From the NCBI GenBank assembly GCA_025765615.1, contig JAIVFJ010000069.1, positions 219,501 to 283,500 on the forward strand: 64,000 nt of DNA. The letters are read 5' to 3'. Source of the DNA: Zopfochytrium polystomum. Taxonomy: Eukaryota > Chytridiomycota > Chytridiomycetes > Chytridiales > Chytridiaceae. The translations under genes and the position numbers were made by a program. Below are positions 41,624 through 54,205 of this stretch, in pieces. Positions within the stretch are counted from its first letter, which is position 1. Each line of letters begins with the position of its first letter. The notes under the pieces are model-generated. The model saw nothing but the letters and a program-made list of their open reading frames with translations, did no database searches and was not told the DNA's origin.

Positions 41624-44041
41624 TCACCGCCGCCGCCGCCGCCTGCCCCGCGACCCCCCGCCCCCTCCCACAACGTATTCGCGACAAGCCGCCGCCGCAA
41701 CGCTCATCACAATACAAGCAGCCGACATGGTCCTCAGCGCCGCGACAAACCCAGCCGTCCACGCGTCCACCAGCACCCTGACAGCGCGGTCCGCAACCTC
41801 CCCGCCCCCGACCGCCGCCCGCACGCCCGCGTTCCCCTCCAGCAGGTCGCGCAGCCGCACCGTCTCCGTCACCGGCACCCCCGCGGTCGCCGCGACTCCG
41901 CCCAGCAGCTCGGCCAGCCCGGGGAACGCCGCCGCCACCCGCGCCACGCACACGTTGTTCACCACCGCCGCGCACACCGCGAGACCCACCGCCGACGCGA
42001 GGGTCGCCGCAAACAGGCTCAGCGCCACTGCCGTCGCCTGGTCCCCGATGCTGACGGACGCCTGGATACCGAGCATCCGCGTCTGCGTGAAAGACCCGCC
42101 GCCCGCTCCGAGCGCGAGGAGCAGCACCAGCTGCACGATCACGGGCATCGGCGACGCCGACGTCGCGAGGAAGGTAAACGTGATGAGCGACGCGAGCGTC
42201 AGGAACGCCCCGGCGTGGATCAGCGGGATGTACCGGCCGTACCGCGACACCAGGAGGCCCGTGCCGATCGCAGAGGTCGCGCCGCCGACGAGGAGCACGA
42301 GGAAGCGGAGACCCGTGTCGAAGGCCGAGTAGTTGAGCGAGATTTGGAAGTAGAGACTGTGCATGTGTGTATGTGTGTGTGTGTGTGTATGTGTGCGCGT
42401 GGATTACGGGTTAGCGCGCCGTGTGTTTCCTAGAGAGATAGAGAAAATGCACTTACGAGATATAATAGATCATCGGCACCTGGAGCAGCCCTACGCAGAA
42501 CGCAATCACCAGCATCCATACGATGGTCCACGTCTTGAAAAACCCCGGCGGCACGGCGGGCCGAGCCGCGCGCCGCTCGACCACCACCAGGGCCACCGTC
42601 GTCGCCGCCGCCGCCACAAACAACGCGATCGTCTGGGGCGACGCCCACTCCCACAGCGTGCCGCCCAGCTGCAGCGGCACCATGAACGCCACAACGGCCA
42701 CCACGACCATCACCGACCCGGCCACGTCCACCTTGCCCACCAACGCTTCGACCGTGCTGCCGCGACCGCGCCCGCCCGTGTCCACCTTGTAGTACGCAAT
42801 CACCGCGTAAACGTTGGCCGCGCCGATCGGCAGATTCAGGTAGAACGACCAGCGCCACAGGCTGCGGTCCGCGAACGCCCCGCCCACAAGAGGGCCTAGG
42901 ATCGACGCCGCGGCGTACGCTGCCGCGAACTGGCCCTGGTACTTGCCACGGTCACGGATCGAGACGATGTCGGTCACGATGATGGCTACTACGGAGAGGA
43001 TGCCGCCGCCACCTTGGTATGGTGGTGTTGTTGTTGTTGTTGGCAATTGTTTTTTGTGTTTTTTAGTTCGAGGGTTAAGCATGACGTTACCCCCTCCCAA
43101 CGCGTAAGCAAGATTCCTGCCCCCTTACCGATGCCCGCGACGGCGCGGCCAACTATGAGCATTTCCATGGAAGTCGCGATCCCGCAGACTAGCGAGCCGG
43201 CCTGGAAGAATGCGGTCGCGCCGATCAGGAGCCATTTCCGCCCGGCGAGGTCGGCGTAGTATCCGGATCTGCCATTGCGAGGGACAAGGACCGTGGCCAG
43301 CAACGTTTATGCAGCAGAACGCGCGGTTAGGACCATGGTGATAGTGTATGTGCGGAAGACGGGAGAATCGAGATGCGCAGTCAGCAAATTTCACCCTGAA
43401 AACACTGAGGTTGGAGTGGGGTTGCCACCCATTCTCTTCAACACAGCACTCAACAGCAAAGCGGCCGAGGTGACCATCATCTGGTACGCGCCGCCGACCC
43501 ACGACACGAGCTCCTGCCGCCCGAGGTCGCGCACGACGGCCTTGAGCGCGGTCGACACGAGCGTCTCGTCGAGGATGGCCATGAAGTAGGCCACCAGCAG
43601 CGCAGAGTACACCACCGCAAACTGCCTGCGCGTCAGCGGCGTCAGCACAAAGTCTGGGTCCTCGTCGTGCGTCCGCGGCGCACCACCGTGTTGGAGGTGG
43701 TGGTCCTCCTCCTGCTGCTGGGCTCGCTGAGTCTGCTGCGGCTGCTGCGGAGGCGCGTCTAGTTCTTGGGTGTCGTGGCGATCGCCGAGGTGAGGGGACC
43801 CAGCGGGCTTCCCACTGTTCTGCTGCTCCTGCACCGACGAGGAGTCCACCTCGCCGCCTCGCTGCCGCCACCGCACCCACCTCCAGGCCGTCCGTATCGT
43901 CTCCGGGCTGGTGCCGACCGTCGGCGACGCTGTGGTGGTCGTTGCCGCCGTGGCGGTTGACGATGTCGCCGTCGTCGACATGGAAGTGGAGCGGGGCCCA
44001 GCATCAGCGGCGGCGGGGGCGACGGAGGCTGGGGAGGCCAT
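41624..44041 (-). CDS. DHA2-type (14-TM) major facilitator transporter
   Basis: Exons 44041-43443, 43268-43129, 43012-42457 and 42356-41624 give 675 residues with phases that match exactly. After a disordered, Gln-rich N-terminus of about 140 residues come MFS helices: VYSALLVAYFMAILDETLV, motif A-like YYADLAGRKW, a segment GGGGILSVVAIIVTDIV, motif C-like GPLVGGAFADRSLWRWSFYLNLPIG, and a C-terminal half with LLVSRYGRYIP, LGAGGG and VAACREYVV. The acidic IL.. D-E pair in helix 1 is typical of drug/H+ antiporters of the DHA2 group; fungal members export multidrug, siderophore or mycotoxin-type substrates. The C-terminus is Arg-rich and low complexity. Intron 3 contains a CA repeat. A (CT)n tract lies just upstream of the start. 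Confidence 0.88.
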
Positions 44042-44239
44042 GGATAGTCTCGATGGGGTGGCGGGGGGTCACTCGCTGCAGTTTCCGGGGAAGGTGGGCG
44101 GTACTAGTACTGGGAGAAGAGCCTGGTTGTATTGCGGCGGTGGTCGCTGGAGCGGCTCTTGCTCCTGCTGCTGCTGGTGCGCGAGGTGGGACGAGGAGAG
44201 AGGGTGCCCTCCGCGACGTGGTAGGTTGCTGTCTGTCTG

Positions 44240-44280
<41 letters not shown>

Positions 44281-44285
44281 TTCTT

Positions 44286-44323
<38 letters not shown>

Positions 44324-44375
44324 TCCCTCTCTCTCTCTCTCGCTCTCACTCTCTCCTCGCACTCTCTCTTCCTCT
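44240..44375. repeat. (CT)n imperfect microsatellite upstream of the transporter
   Basis: A 130 bp CT-rich tract with a few CTTT and CTAT interruptions; on the transporter's sense strand it is a GA tract about 200 bp before the start codon. Confidence 0.88.
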
Positions 44376-44789
44376 ATCATTACGGAAAAGTTCGAAAAGT
44401 AGGTTTGGGTGTCTTTCCTGCGAATGAAGCGAGGCGACAGCGACAGACAGATGGAGAGAGACCAGCAGACAGACAGTGATGCGCAAAAGTGCGTTCTTGC
44501 CTTGCCACCCAACTCAATCTCGTCACACGTGTTGTTTCAGCACTAGCCCGAGGTCAGTTTGCGGTGGTTTCGGCGTTGAATCAACGTGAAATGAACGTTA
44601 AATTAACATGCAAATGATCTTGCGTTTTTTCCAATCGCATCAACGTCAGCAAAGTCGCAAAACCAACCCTATAACAAATCAATCAACAGCCACCACCCCA
44701 GCCCTTGCACCATTCATTGCAACGCCTCACCATCCTCAACTATCGTGAGAGGTGTGCGAATCAGCAACCAGATAAGGGAAACGGTTCAT

Positions 44790-45235
44790 GCCCTTTCACG
44801 ACGACCACATCGCTTCGTTGATGAGACACAAGTAGGTGACAAATTGTTCTGTCTCTGCTACACGATGCAACTCGTGGGGATCAGGCATCAGTCGTGTGCG
44901 AGGCCAGAACGCCACGCTCATTGCTGCCCTCGGCAAGCGTGTAATAGTAGCCAAGTACACAGTGGATGGATCTTCAACTGCCGACATCTTTGTCAACTTC
45001 CTCACAAATGTCCTTCTCCCAACGATGAGTGCACGAGACACGGTGGTAATGGACAACGCTTGCATTCACCATGACAAGCGAGCAGCAAATGCGTGTGAGG
45101 AGCATGGTGTCAGACTCATTTCTTCCTGTGTACTTTCCATTTCTTATCCCCATTGAGGAGGTGTTCTCCATTATCAAAGCGAAATTCAGAAGCTTGGAGG
45201 CTGAATTCGCCGATGTCCTTGATCGTCAAGATTAG
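44790..45235 (+). pseudogene. Tc1/mariner-like (DDE_3) transposase fragment
   Basis: Translated with frame changes, the sequence shows RFVDETQ (first catalytic Asp near 44820), then ALGKRVIVAKYTVDG, TVVMDNACIHHDK (second Asp near 45050) and YFPFLIPIEEVFSIIKAKFR (third acidic residue near 45152), the order and spacing of a DDE/Tc1 superfamily transposase. Flanking inverted repeats were not identified. The N-terminal DNA-binding part is missing and frames are broken, so it is inactive. Confidence 0.7.
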
Positions 45236-45496
45236 CAAAGTCACTGCAGAAAAGGCGCTGGGTTTTATTGCACACTCTGGTTACGCCCCTTGATTCATCA
45301 AATAAAATCATCAACCCCCATTCACAGGAGCAAGTATTTCCACAGCATATCTGATCTTTACCCCACCGATCTTTACCCCACCATTCTCCAGTTTCTCGCA
45401 ACTAAAGTGACGTAGCGATGAAAGGGAAATTCAGTGGTGGCGAAATGGCTGCAGGCAAATCAAAGCCATCCTCATCGCTTATAATCTCTGGGCGGT

Positions 45497-45782
45497 TGTT
45501 ATGAATCGCCCTCTGGAAACCTCTGGAACCTTCTAGAACATTCCTTCATGGAACCTTGTGGAACCTTCTGGAACCTTCTTTGTTTTCCTGACTTGTCTTG
45601 TTGTCATTGGTATCATTGGTATCATTGTATTACTAATTGCTCTTTCTGGAACTTTCTTTGAGTATTGACAAGGAACACTCTCAAAAGGTATAAAAGGGGG
45701 ATGGGGGACCTGTCCCATCCCTCAAGTGAATTATTGTTTCCAATACAATCATCACTCCTCTCAGTTCCTTGTCTGCCTGACA
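45497..45782 (+). mobile_element. Solo LTR-A
   Basis: Begins TGTTATGAATC and ends GTCTGCCTGACA with the TATA box GGTATAAAAGG in the second part. It is shorter than the copy at 48744-49096 because it has fewer GGAACCTTCT repeats and lacks part of the 3' end. No neighbouring internal region, so a solo LTR. Confidence 0.8.
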
Positions 45783-45954
45783 AGACTGGCACATGGCACT
45801 GCAGGTTGCCCTCCTCAAGTTGTGGAAGGTTTGAACACTCGCTGGTCTGCCATTTCAGACCACTGTGGGCGGAAAATGCGCAGAGTCATTTGTGTCTTAC
45901 GTTCTGATGTGTCTTACGTTCTTACGTAGCAGGGACACTATTTGCTTGAAACTG

Positions 45955-46091
45955 TTTACGCTAGTTTTCTGCTCCACTATACTTGGAGTCTTTTTCAACA
46001 GCGCAAGCCAATGTATCACGATAACTGACAGCCACAATAGGTTCAGGTCGTCTTGTTCCTCTTGCTGCTAACAAGTAAGTTCTGCCTAACA
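45955..46091 (+). mobile_element. LTR-B fragment, plus orientation
   Basis: The reverse complement matches the first part of LTR-B (GTTAGGCAGAACT, then AGCAGCAAGAGG, ACTGACAG-type stretch) and ends CCTAACA at 46085-46091, with more mismatches than the other copies. Confidence 0.65.
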
Positions 46092-47366
46092 TGAAAAGGC
46101 CAGCCCAAAGGTGTGGCTGTGTGAGTGTTGGCAACACAAAACAAATTTCAGCAAACTGCACAATGGTTTTTGATGATACATGCCTTGGTTTTTGCACAAC
46201 AGAGCTGATAAGCATGTGTGGCAGGTGAGGAGTGGGAAAGGTGTGGGTGTGAAAACAGTGGTTGGGGAAGGCCAGTTAACAAAGAAGATGGACGGGAGGG
46301 TTGAGTTGCAGTAGTGCTTGTGCGGCTGCTGTTAGGGACTGCGTAGGTGGAGTGTGCAAGGGAAGTTGGATTGTAGGGAGAGATGTGCTTGCTGCAGGGG
46401 TAAGAGAATGGGGGGGAGCCTATACGGCAGCCAAGGCATTGGACGAAGTGGAAATTGTGGGAGGAGGGGTGAAGGCGTTCAGGGAGCCTGGAGTGGTGAT
46501 GAGAAAGGAGTTGAGTTTGGGAGTGTGTAAGTCCAGTCAACAGTGTGGAAGAATGTGGTGGGGTCATCAGACAGAAAAAACTGTCACAGGATCGTCGAGG
46601 ACGTACTGGACGCCTAACAAAAAGCGCGGCGCTCTACCCAGCACGGCAACCCTATCGCCAGACAAGCTGATTCCAGGGTCGCTCGCTAGTTAAGGAGAAA
46701 AGAAAACTCTTCCTGGGGTCCCCGCCAACGTCTCTGAGTTTGGTCGCGTTGCCGCTTTGCAGATGCATCCCTGTTCCGTTAACCGGATGCCCTTTCAGCA
46801 AGTAGCTGCCAACACGCGAGTGCATGGCAGGACGTTGAGTTGCATTTATGCTATGCTTTAGGATCGACTAACCTGTGTCCAACTGCTGTTCACATGAAAC
46901 CCTTCCCCACTTCGGTCTTCAAAGTTCCCATTTGAATATTCGCTACTACCACCAAGATCTGCACCAGGGGCCATTCCACGCCAGCTCGCGCCAAACGCTT
47001 CTTCACCGGACCCCTGCGCCCTCCTACTTGTCGGGAGCTTGCCAAGCTTGCCCCGACAGTTGAGTATATGCACCACACTTAAGCACCATCCATTTTCAGG
47101 GCTAGTTCATTCAGCATGTGCGTTGTTACACACTCCTTAGTGGATTCCGACTTCCATGGCCACTGTCCTGCTGTCTGGATGAACCAACACCTTTTGTGGT
47201 GTCTAAATGAGCGTGGATTGGGGCAACTCCACGATCGGTTCATCCTGCATCCATCTTCTTACATATTTAAAGTTTGAGAATAGGTTAAGGCTGTTGCAGC
47301 CCCAAGGCCTCTAATCATTCGCTTTACCTCATAAAACTGATTGTATTATGTATTTTAAAAATTTGA

Positions 47367-47397
<31 letters not shown>

Positions 47398-47930
47398 AAC
47401 CAGCTACTGGACTTTTGATTAGTCTTTTGCCCCTATGCCCAAGTTCGACAATCGATTTGCATGTCAGAACCACAACAACCTTCCACCAGAGTTTCCTCTG
47501 GCTTCGCCCTACTCAGGCATTGTTCACCATCTTTCAGGTTGCAGCAAGCGTGCTCTTACTCAGATCCGTCGGAACAAGTCCTTCAAGACCGGTCGATGGT
47601 GCCGCCCGCAAGGGCTTCCCACCTGAATGAAATCGCTTTCGCTGCGCGCAAGGGGTTTGCTAGGACCCAAACACTCGCGCGCTTGCTGCACTCTTTGGTC
47701 CATGTTTCAAGACAGGTCGTTTGATACCATTTCGCCAGCGTCCTAAGCCCAAGAAATGACAATGCGCCGGCGCAGTCCACGGGGCGCGAGGAACGGTCCG
47801 CAAGCGGTCCAGACCAAGCACACGACCCAAGCATAAGCATTGGCTGTGGTCCTCGGTCCGGTCCGACTGACAGCGGGGCTATAATACCGGAGCCCCGAGG
47901 GGCAACGGCCACCTTCCCCGCACCTTCTGC
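46092..47930. other. Region without recognised genes
   Basis: Short ORFs on both strands have no clear features. The part from about 47560 to 47930 is GC-richer and reads into the end of the LINE frame, suggesting a junction of unrelated pieces. Left unassigned. Confidence 0.5.
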
Positions 47931-47934
47931 CCCG

Positions 47935-49670
47935 GTCCAAATTCATTGTCAGTCTGACATTCTGTGTTTTTGACAAACAACTGACTTTTGGTGCAAAAGT
48001 CATTCCTCTCCTTTGAGACCACTCATAGACATCAGTCAGCATTGATTGCAGGGCTGCAAGATTGGCAGAGAATACGGCAGAGTCATCAGCAAACAGGATG
48101 GAGTTAATTCCAGTTGAACCAATCTTCACTGCAGTGAGCCTGTGTCTATTAAGCAGCATCTCAGGCAAAGAGTTGATTGCAACATTGAAGGGCATTGGCG
48201 ATAGGACAGTTCCTTGCAGCAATCCACGGGTCACTCTGATAGGATTGGACTTCTGGGCAGTGACCAGAAGCTGGCAAGAGTTGAAGTCAAAGAGAGCTCT
48301 CAACAGAGGAAGCAACTGATTTCTGGTAAATTCCTGCTTTTGGTCATTCACTGCACTCCAGAGTGTGGACCACACCAACTTGCGGTTGGTGCAGTCATAG
48401 GCAGCTTTAATATCCAGATAGACAACATGAAGTCCTGGGTGCATCTGCTGAATCTCATGCAGAGTGTAGGCCTGGTCCATTGTGGACCTCTTCCTCTTGA
48501 ATCCACCCTGTGACTTGTGAATGAAGCCTTCCACAACTCTCTCCAATTCTGGTGCCAGCAGGCGCTCAAAGACAAGTCTGAGGCGCGAGCAGAGTGAGTT
48601 AGGCCTGTAATAGGCAACATCAGTATTGGATCCTTTGTTTTTGAAGAAAAGTGCCACATTGGCAACTGTCCAGTCAGTTGGAACAACTTGCAAAGAGGCA
48701 ACCAACTGAAACAGCCTGGTCAAAACTGGCCCAACAATGTGTGTGTTATGAATCACCCTCTGGAAACCTCTGGAACCTTCTAGAACATTCCTTCATGGAA
48801 CCTTCTGGAACCTTCTGGAACCTTCTAGAACATTCCTTCATGGAACCTTGTGGAACCTTCTGGAACCTTCTTTGCTTTCCTGACTTGTCTTGTTTTCATT
48901 GGTATCATTGGTATCATTGTATTACTAATTGCTCTTTCTGGAACTTTCTTGGAGTCTTGACAAGGAAGACTCTCAAAAGGTATAAAAGGGGGATGGGGGA
49001 CCTGTCCCATCCCTCAAGTGAATTATTGTTTCCAATACAATCATCACTCCTCTCAGTTCCTTGTCTGCCTTGTCCTGTCCTGCCCTGTTCCTGACAGTGT
49101 GGTGCAACTGTCACAAGCTCTCCAAACAGTGTGTCATCTCCAGGTGCTTTTCCTTTCGGTGCTTCTTTGCAAATTGCTTCAACATCATGTTCCTTGATCC
49201 AAGAGACATCAACAGACTTTAGAGGAATTCTTGCCCCATCAGGGGCAGTCTGAGCAAGTGCTTCCTGGTTGGGCTCACCAGTTCCTGTGGACTCTGCTCC
49301 AATTGTGGTTTCAAAGTGAGCTGCATATTCATCCAACTTTCCAGGGTCCTGGGCAGATCCTAACCCCCAACCCATGATCCTCTTTGCTTCAGCAGTGGAG
49401 TCTGTCGATGGCTGGTCCTGGACCTCAGAATAGACTCTCTTCCTGAATCTGTAGACAGCAGCCTGCACAACATTGTTCCACTGCCTGTACTGTTTCCAAG
49501 CCTGGAACCATCCTCCACAGGATGGGCTTTGGCAGCAGCATGGGCCCCTGCACGCTGCTTTTTCAGTTCCACGACATGGCTCTCCATCACGTCTGGGCCT
49601 CCTGCACCTCCATGGTATCTAGTCATGCCAGCAACATTGACTGCATTGCCAATTATCCACTTGACCACAG
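47935..49670 (-). pseudogene. LINE (non-LTR) reverse transcriptase, interrupted
   Basis: Minus-strand translation gives an upstream linker (EAPKGKAPGDDTLFGELV), then the reverse transcriptase: WTVANVALFFKNKGS, PNSLCSRLRLVFERLL, the first catalytic motif VVYLDIKAAYD, the LLQGTVLSP motif, INSILFADDSAVFSA (the catalytic FADD form of YxDD), and a following WSQRRGMTF. An LTR-A (48744-49096) is inserted within the linker. Start and tail are degenerate and the reading frame continues in unrelated sequence beyond 47935, so it is a dead fragment lacking endonuclease and 3' end. Confidence 0.8.
48744..49096 (+). mobile_element. Solo LTR-A inserted in the LINE, most complete copy
   Basis: Runs from TGTTATGAATC to GTTCCTGACA, 353 bp, with GGTATAAAAGG near 48980. 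Flanks are near-matching 5 bp sites (read on the minus strand CACAC and CACAT), fitting a target duplication with one substitution. Contains tandem GGAACCTTCT repeats. Confidence 0.85.
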
Positions 49671-50638
49671 GTGCTGTCTACAATAGGGAGGCCACGTTTC
49701 TGAGTGGGGCAGCAATCGCATGGCGGACGACAGCAGAGCCGCCGTGCCGCCCTATCATCAAAGAAGAACACGGAAAGCGAGTGCAAAACAGAGGGAAAGA
49801 GGCTTGGACTACACATTTCGGGATGTAAGGCGGAACACACTGCGTTCGAAACAGGGTTAGAACAGACTGCCCTCAAACACCTTCCATCAACACCCTGCTT
49901 TATTGTTCGCGGTTGCCGAAACGCCGCCGTCAGTTGCCTCCGCGGGTGCATCCTTTTTGGACATACTCTCTTGGCACCACTGTCAACGGGCAACACTCGC
50001 CTGCCAAGCCACCCACAAGCACGATCCGCCCTTTGATCGATAACTTTGGCGCCTCGCTTCCTTACATTGGCATCTCTTTCGTTGCCGCTTCGAATTCTCC
50101 TCATTGTGAGGGTCGTCGCCAGGCGCGAGCCCGGCTCCTGCAATGGGTGCGTTTCATTCCCTTCCCAAAGGTTCCCGAGACAGATTTGGTTTGGGGGCGA
50201 GCGAGTGGAGACGTCAGGTTTGCGAGCTGAAGGAGGTGCTGCGGGTTTCGGTTGTAGGAGTTCCTGGGGTTAGTCGACCAAGATGGATCTTGAGAGGAGA
50301 ATGAGGATGAACGAGGAGGAGAACTGGTGAGGAGGTGAAGCCTGGAAGTCGAAGCCAAGAACACGGCAAGACGCACGGAATGGGGTGTGGATGGCGATCG
50401 AGCTGGGTCAAGTCAGTGGGGAACAGCAATCTCTGCCCAACCTCAGCTCTGCCAGTGCCGGCAGCGCCAAATGAAGCTTCTGCAAAGTTTCTGCTGACGA
50501 ACAAAAAAAAAAGATATCTCCCGAACATTCCTTCGAATGGGGGTGCATGCTCAAACCCAAAACCAAAGGGTCATGAAGTAAAGAATACCCCACCGCCCAG
50601 TTACTGCTAAACTGTGACTGATTCTGCCCGACTGCTGC
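49671..50638. other. Spacer, no gene recognised
   Basis: ORFs on both strands lack recognisable domains. GAGGA-type purine repeats at about 50300-50340. Confidence 0.5.
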
Positions 50639-53600
50639 TTACAATTCTAACAGATACCGCAAGCACCCTGGGCTCCCCCACACAACAATGACAAACGCAA
50701 TAGCCACGGCCACCTGCCACGGGCTTGGGTCCCTCGGTCCCCCTGTCCCGAGTTGCAGGTACCGCTCAAACTTGACGAGCTCCTTCTCGCCTTTCTGCCT
50801 GCACTGTTCACAGCGGGGCCACAACACGGGTTCGCCAAGACGGCGGCGAGCCGCTGTCGGCACGTTGACCTCGATGGACCAGCTGGATGAGTCGATGCCG
50901 TAGTTGGCACAGCGGCGGCCGTCGAGGGGGTCGCAGAGTAGACCGTTGACTTGGAGGCAGGAAAAGCACCACGCGCACTTGTGGCGGCGAGCCATCGTGG
51001 TATCCAGGGCGACAAAGGCCCAGTACTCGTCTCCTTCGCATGACTTAAAGCGGAACGTGCCGACACGTAGGACGCGGTGCTTCCACGACGCACGCCACAG
51101 GTGGGTCCAGCTCGTGCAGATGCCCCAGTCGTACGGGTCGAGAAGGCACAGTATCAAGCCCTTCACATTGGCGGCTAGGTCACGCAGGCCGTTCCCGTTC
51201 CACCTTCGACCGTCTGGGTCGGTCCATGGGGAGCCGTGCGGAGTGAGAAGTGGGCGGCGCTACCCTTCGCGAAGTGGCCCCACATCATACGCGCGAAGAC
51301 GCTGAGCATGTAGTATAGGATGGTGAGGGTGGCGTGCGCTGATAGGAGGAAGGAGCGGGGCTTGCGCTCTGTGCGTTCGTTGGTATCAATAAACGCAAGC
51401 TTTGTTACGCCGACGGGTGTGAAGTTGAAGGGAGCGATCAGCGACGGATCGGTGGCAGCAGAAGTGGGCAGCGCCAGACCCAGGAGCGTCTCCGTGTCGC
51501 TGATAAGATCGTCCTCGACGTCGTCGTCGTTGCTGCCTTCGTCCATGACTGAATTCGCGACAGATGATGTATCGTCTATATCGGCAGAGCTGCTACTGCC
51601 ACTGCTGGTGGTCGCGCCGGTATCCCGGGCTGCATGAACGAAGTCACCTGACTGTGGATTAACAGCCACCAGCGGCGTATCCACAGTCTCGAAAGAGGCA
51701 AGCTCGTTTTGGGCAACAACATTCCTAATCAATTGCTGGATATCCTGGAAGGTATTAACGCGCAGAGCCGCGGGAAACACAAGGCCTAACACATTATCGG
51801 TTACCGCCAATTGCGATACAGGCACTGCACGTCCTGCAGCTGGCGGCAAACGAGTTTCGCAAGCGCTTGCGCTGGTGCTTGCACCCGCCGAACTTCCTGA
51901 CGCGTCCGACGGAAACATGAAGGGGCAGTCATCTCCATCGTCCCCCTCACGACTCCCAGTTGTTCCTCCAGAACCCGGGCTCTGCCTCCTTCGCTTGTGT
52001 CGCCTTCCCAGGCCGCCATCACTGTTACCAACACTCTGATGCCCAACTTCCGGTTTCTTTCCTGCTGCTGCTCGTTGTGCTTCCTGCGATGCTGTTGTCG
52101 TACTTGCTGCCGTCGTCGACGACGACGTTGGAGAAGCCACAATAGCCGACAACGATGGTGAACACGGTGGCCCCAAAGGGAGTGACGAGTTCCGCGAGGA
52201 TGTTGACAATGAAGGGCGTAACGGCGACCAAGCATGAATTGGCATCATCGAATCACCCTCATCATCACCGTCCTGCAGATGCTCCGGTGGTCGGTGTTGC
52301 TCCGCGGCCGCGACTGCGACCGCCGATGAAGAGGAAGAGGGTGAGGGGAAAGCGGACTGACGGCGTGCAATCATTTGCGAAGACTTGGTGCCACCACCAC
52401 TGCCCGTGGACATCGCTCGCTGCATTCTCGGTGTTGAACTACGACTGACTGGGGGTTTCCACTCAAAAACTCCTCCTCGGATAAAAAGATTCCTCTGAAT
52501 TACTGACTCTCCAATCGACGGAATCTCCTTGCTCATACATTTCCTCTTGCATTCGTCACATGACTTGGTGTGAAACTTTAATATATGCCCGCTTTTTCTG
52601 GGGCGAGCGTCAAAGACAAGCCTAGAACAATTCTCAGGTGCTAGATAAAGCAGATTATTGTCCTTAGAATGAAGAAGATAATGCCCACGGTACGAAGTGG
52701 GCTCAAAGGTCTTCAGTAGTGAGATTAGATCGCTGAGCAGACTTCTGTTACTAGCAGTTTCGTAGTCTGATGATTCGACTCTTTTGATTTCGACCTGATT
52801 GTTCTGGATGGATATTTTGGCGTGGAGCAACGGGGGGGATGCTGAGGACGAAACGGACTTCAATGTTGGTTCGACTATGACGTGAGCTTGAAAACACATT
52901 TCGTTTATTCCTTTCTGATCAAATGGTTCAGTTGTTTCACAAGGATCAAAGGAAGAGAATACCTTCTCGAAATACCAATATAAATCGCGTGTGTCAGTTA
53001 GAAATGGTCTCCTCGGAAGGTTATCACCTTCCGAGGCTTTCGGCGCAATTGGCGGAAGGTTTCCAGCACTACGACTCTGAGCCGTAATGCACGTTCTGGT
53101 CTGCTCCTGTCGCGCATTCTCTGTCTCGCTACCAAGCAGGTCCATGAGCATCTACGGAACGAGAAAAATTAGAAACCGCGCATGGCGGAGAACAGAGTGC
53201 ATATGGGCATGCGATTCTCTCAAATGAAAGATACCCGGGGGTTGAATGTAAATGCATTGAGTTCAACGCTTGCAGGGGAAGCAGTGTGCGGTAGCCGAGG
53301 CGGGGCATCCCAGTTGGCCAAGTACTGCAATGCCATCATGCTCAACGCGGAACCACCCGCAGCACTGGTAGCACCCGTCTCTCCAGGATGAGAGTCCACA
53401 AAGTATTGTTGGTACCCTTCCAAGCCGAGGTCAACATACTGTGGGGATGTTGAAGATGAGTGCGAGGGTTGGGCAGGCGTTGTCGCCGGCTCAAGGGCGG
53501 AGCAGCAGCCAGAAAGGGAGAGAGGCGAGGACATACTCACGTCACCAGCACTCGAGTTGGCAGGACCGGCAACGTCCACAGACGAACCGGACGACGGCCT

Positions 53601-53776
53601 AATCATCTCATCGCCACGCCACGACCGACTCGATTCGTCAGTTAAAGTCGTGGCGATTGCAAGCGCGCCGCGGCGATGGCTTGAGTGGCCAGCAGCACGA
53701 CGCCGGGTCCTGGAGCTGCCGCTGCTGTTACCAACACCGCTGCTAATGCAGTTGCTGTTGGCATTCCTGCTTCTGA

Positions 53777-53808
<32 letters not shown>

Positions 53809-53867
53809 TCAATGTCGTCTGAGAGGCGGATGGACGACGATAACCCCGACAAGGAGGACGCCTGCAT
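50639..53867 (-). CDS. Unknown 1031-residue protein with two hydrophobic segments
   Basis: Three exons by GT-AG signals and matching phase: 53867-53235, 53151-51264, 51213-50639. The N-terminal third is Ser-rich and disordered. Middle (around residues 240-420) has a folded-looking, non-repetitive region, LYWYFEKVFSSFDPC, SCDECKRKCMSKEIP, RGHYLLHSKDNN. A Ser/Thr/Asp-rich part follows with an acidic stretch NDDDVEDDLISDTETLLG. The third exon adds WNGNGLRDLAANVKGLILCLL, a Cys-rich patch (CAWCFSCLQVNGLLC, PRCEQCRQKGEKE) and a final hydrophobic segment (VAVAIAFVIVVWG). The exon 2 end also has a hydrophobic stretch. I do not recognise the family; a membrane-associated, metal-binding protein is only a description. 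It is divergently transcribed from the small zinc-ribbon gene. Confidence 0.6.
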
Positions 53868-54205
53868 TTGTGGATTTTTCCTTTTTGTCTTTTGGTTGCT
53901 GAATGTCTGTCTGGTGCCATCGTTCTTTGCGCGTTTGGTTGCTTTGACGCGTGACTGTGCGTTCCTTCGGTGGCGGCCTATGGGAGTGAGCCCCGATTTG
54001 ATTGGCCATCGCATCCACCAATGGGAAAGCCGCAAGTTCCCATTGGACGATGGCGCGCTTAATCGACCACAGTATTTAAACCACGAGACGAGACGACTCG
54101 AGGCCAAAAAAAAATCACAACAATTGGAAAAAGGAAAAAGAAAGTGCCGGTTCACCCAACAGACTCCTTCCTCAACTCGCACCCTCACAGCACACACACG
54201 AAACA
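53868..54205. promoter_or_regulatory. Divergent promoter region with TATA-like site
   Basis: The 338 bp between the unknown 1031-residue gene (minus) and the zinc-ribbon gene (plus) contains a TATTTAAA site near 54072-54079, about 130 bp before the plus-strand start codon, in an AT-richer patch after a CACA/TTGG-rich upstream part. Assignment as a promoter is positional. Confidence 0.5.
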
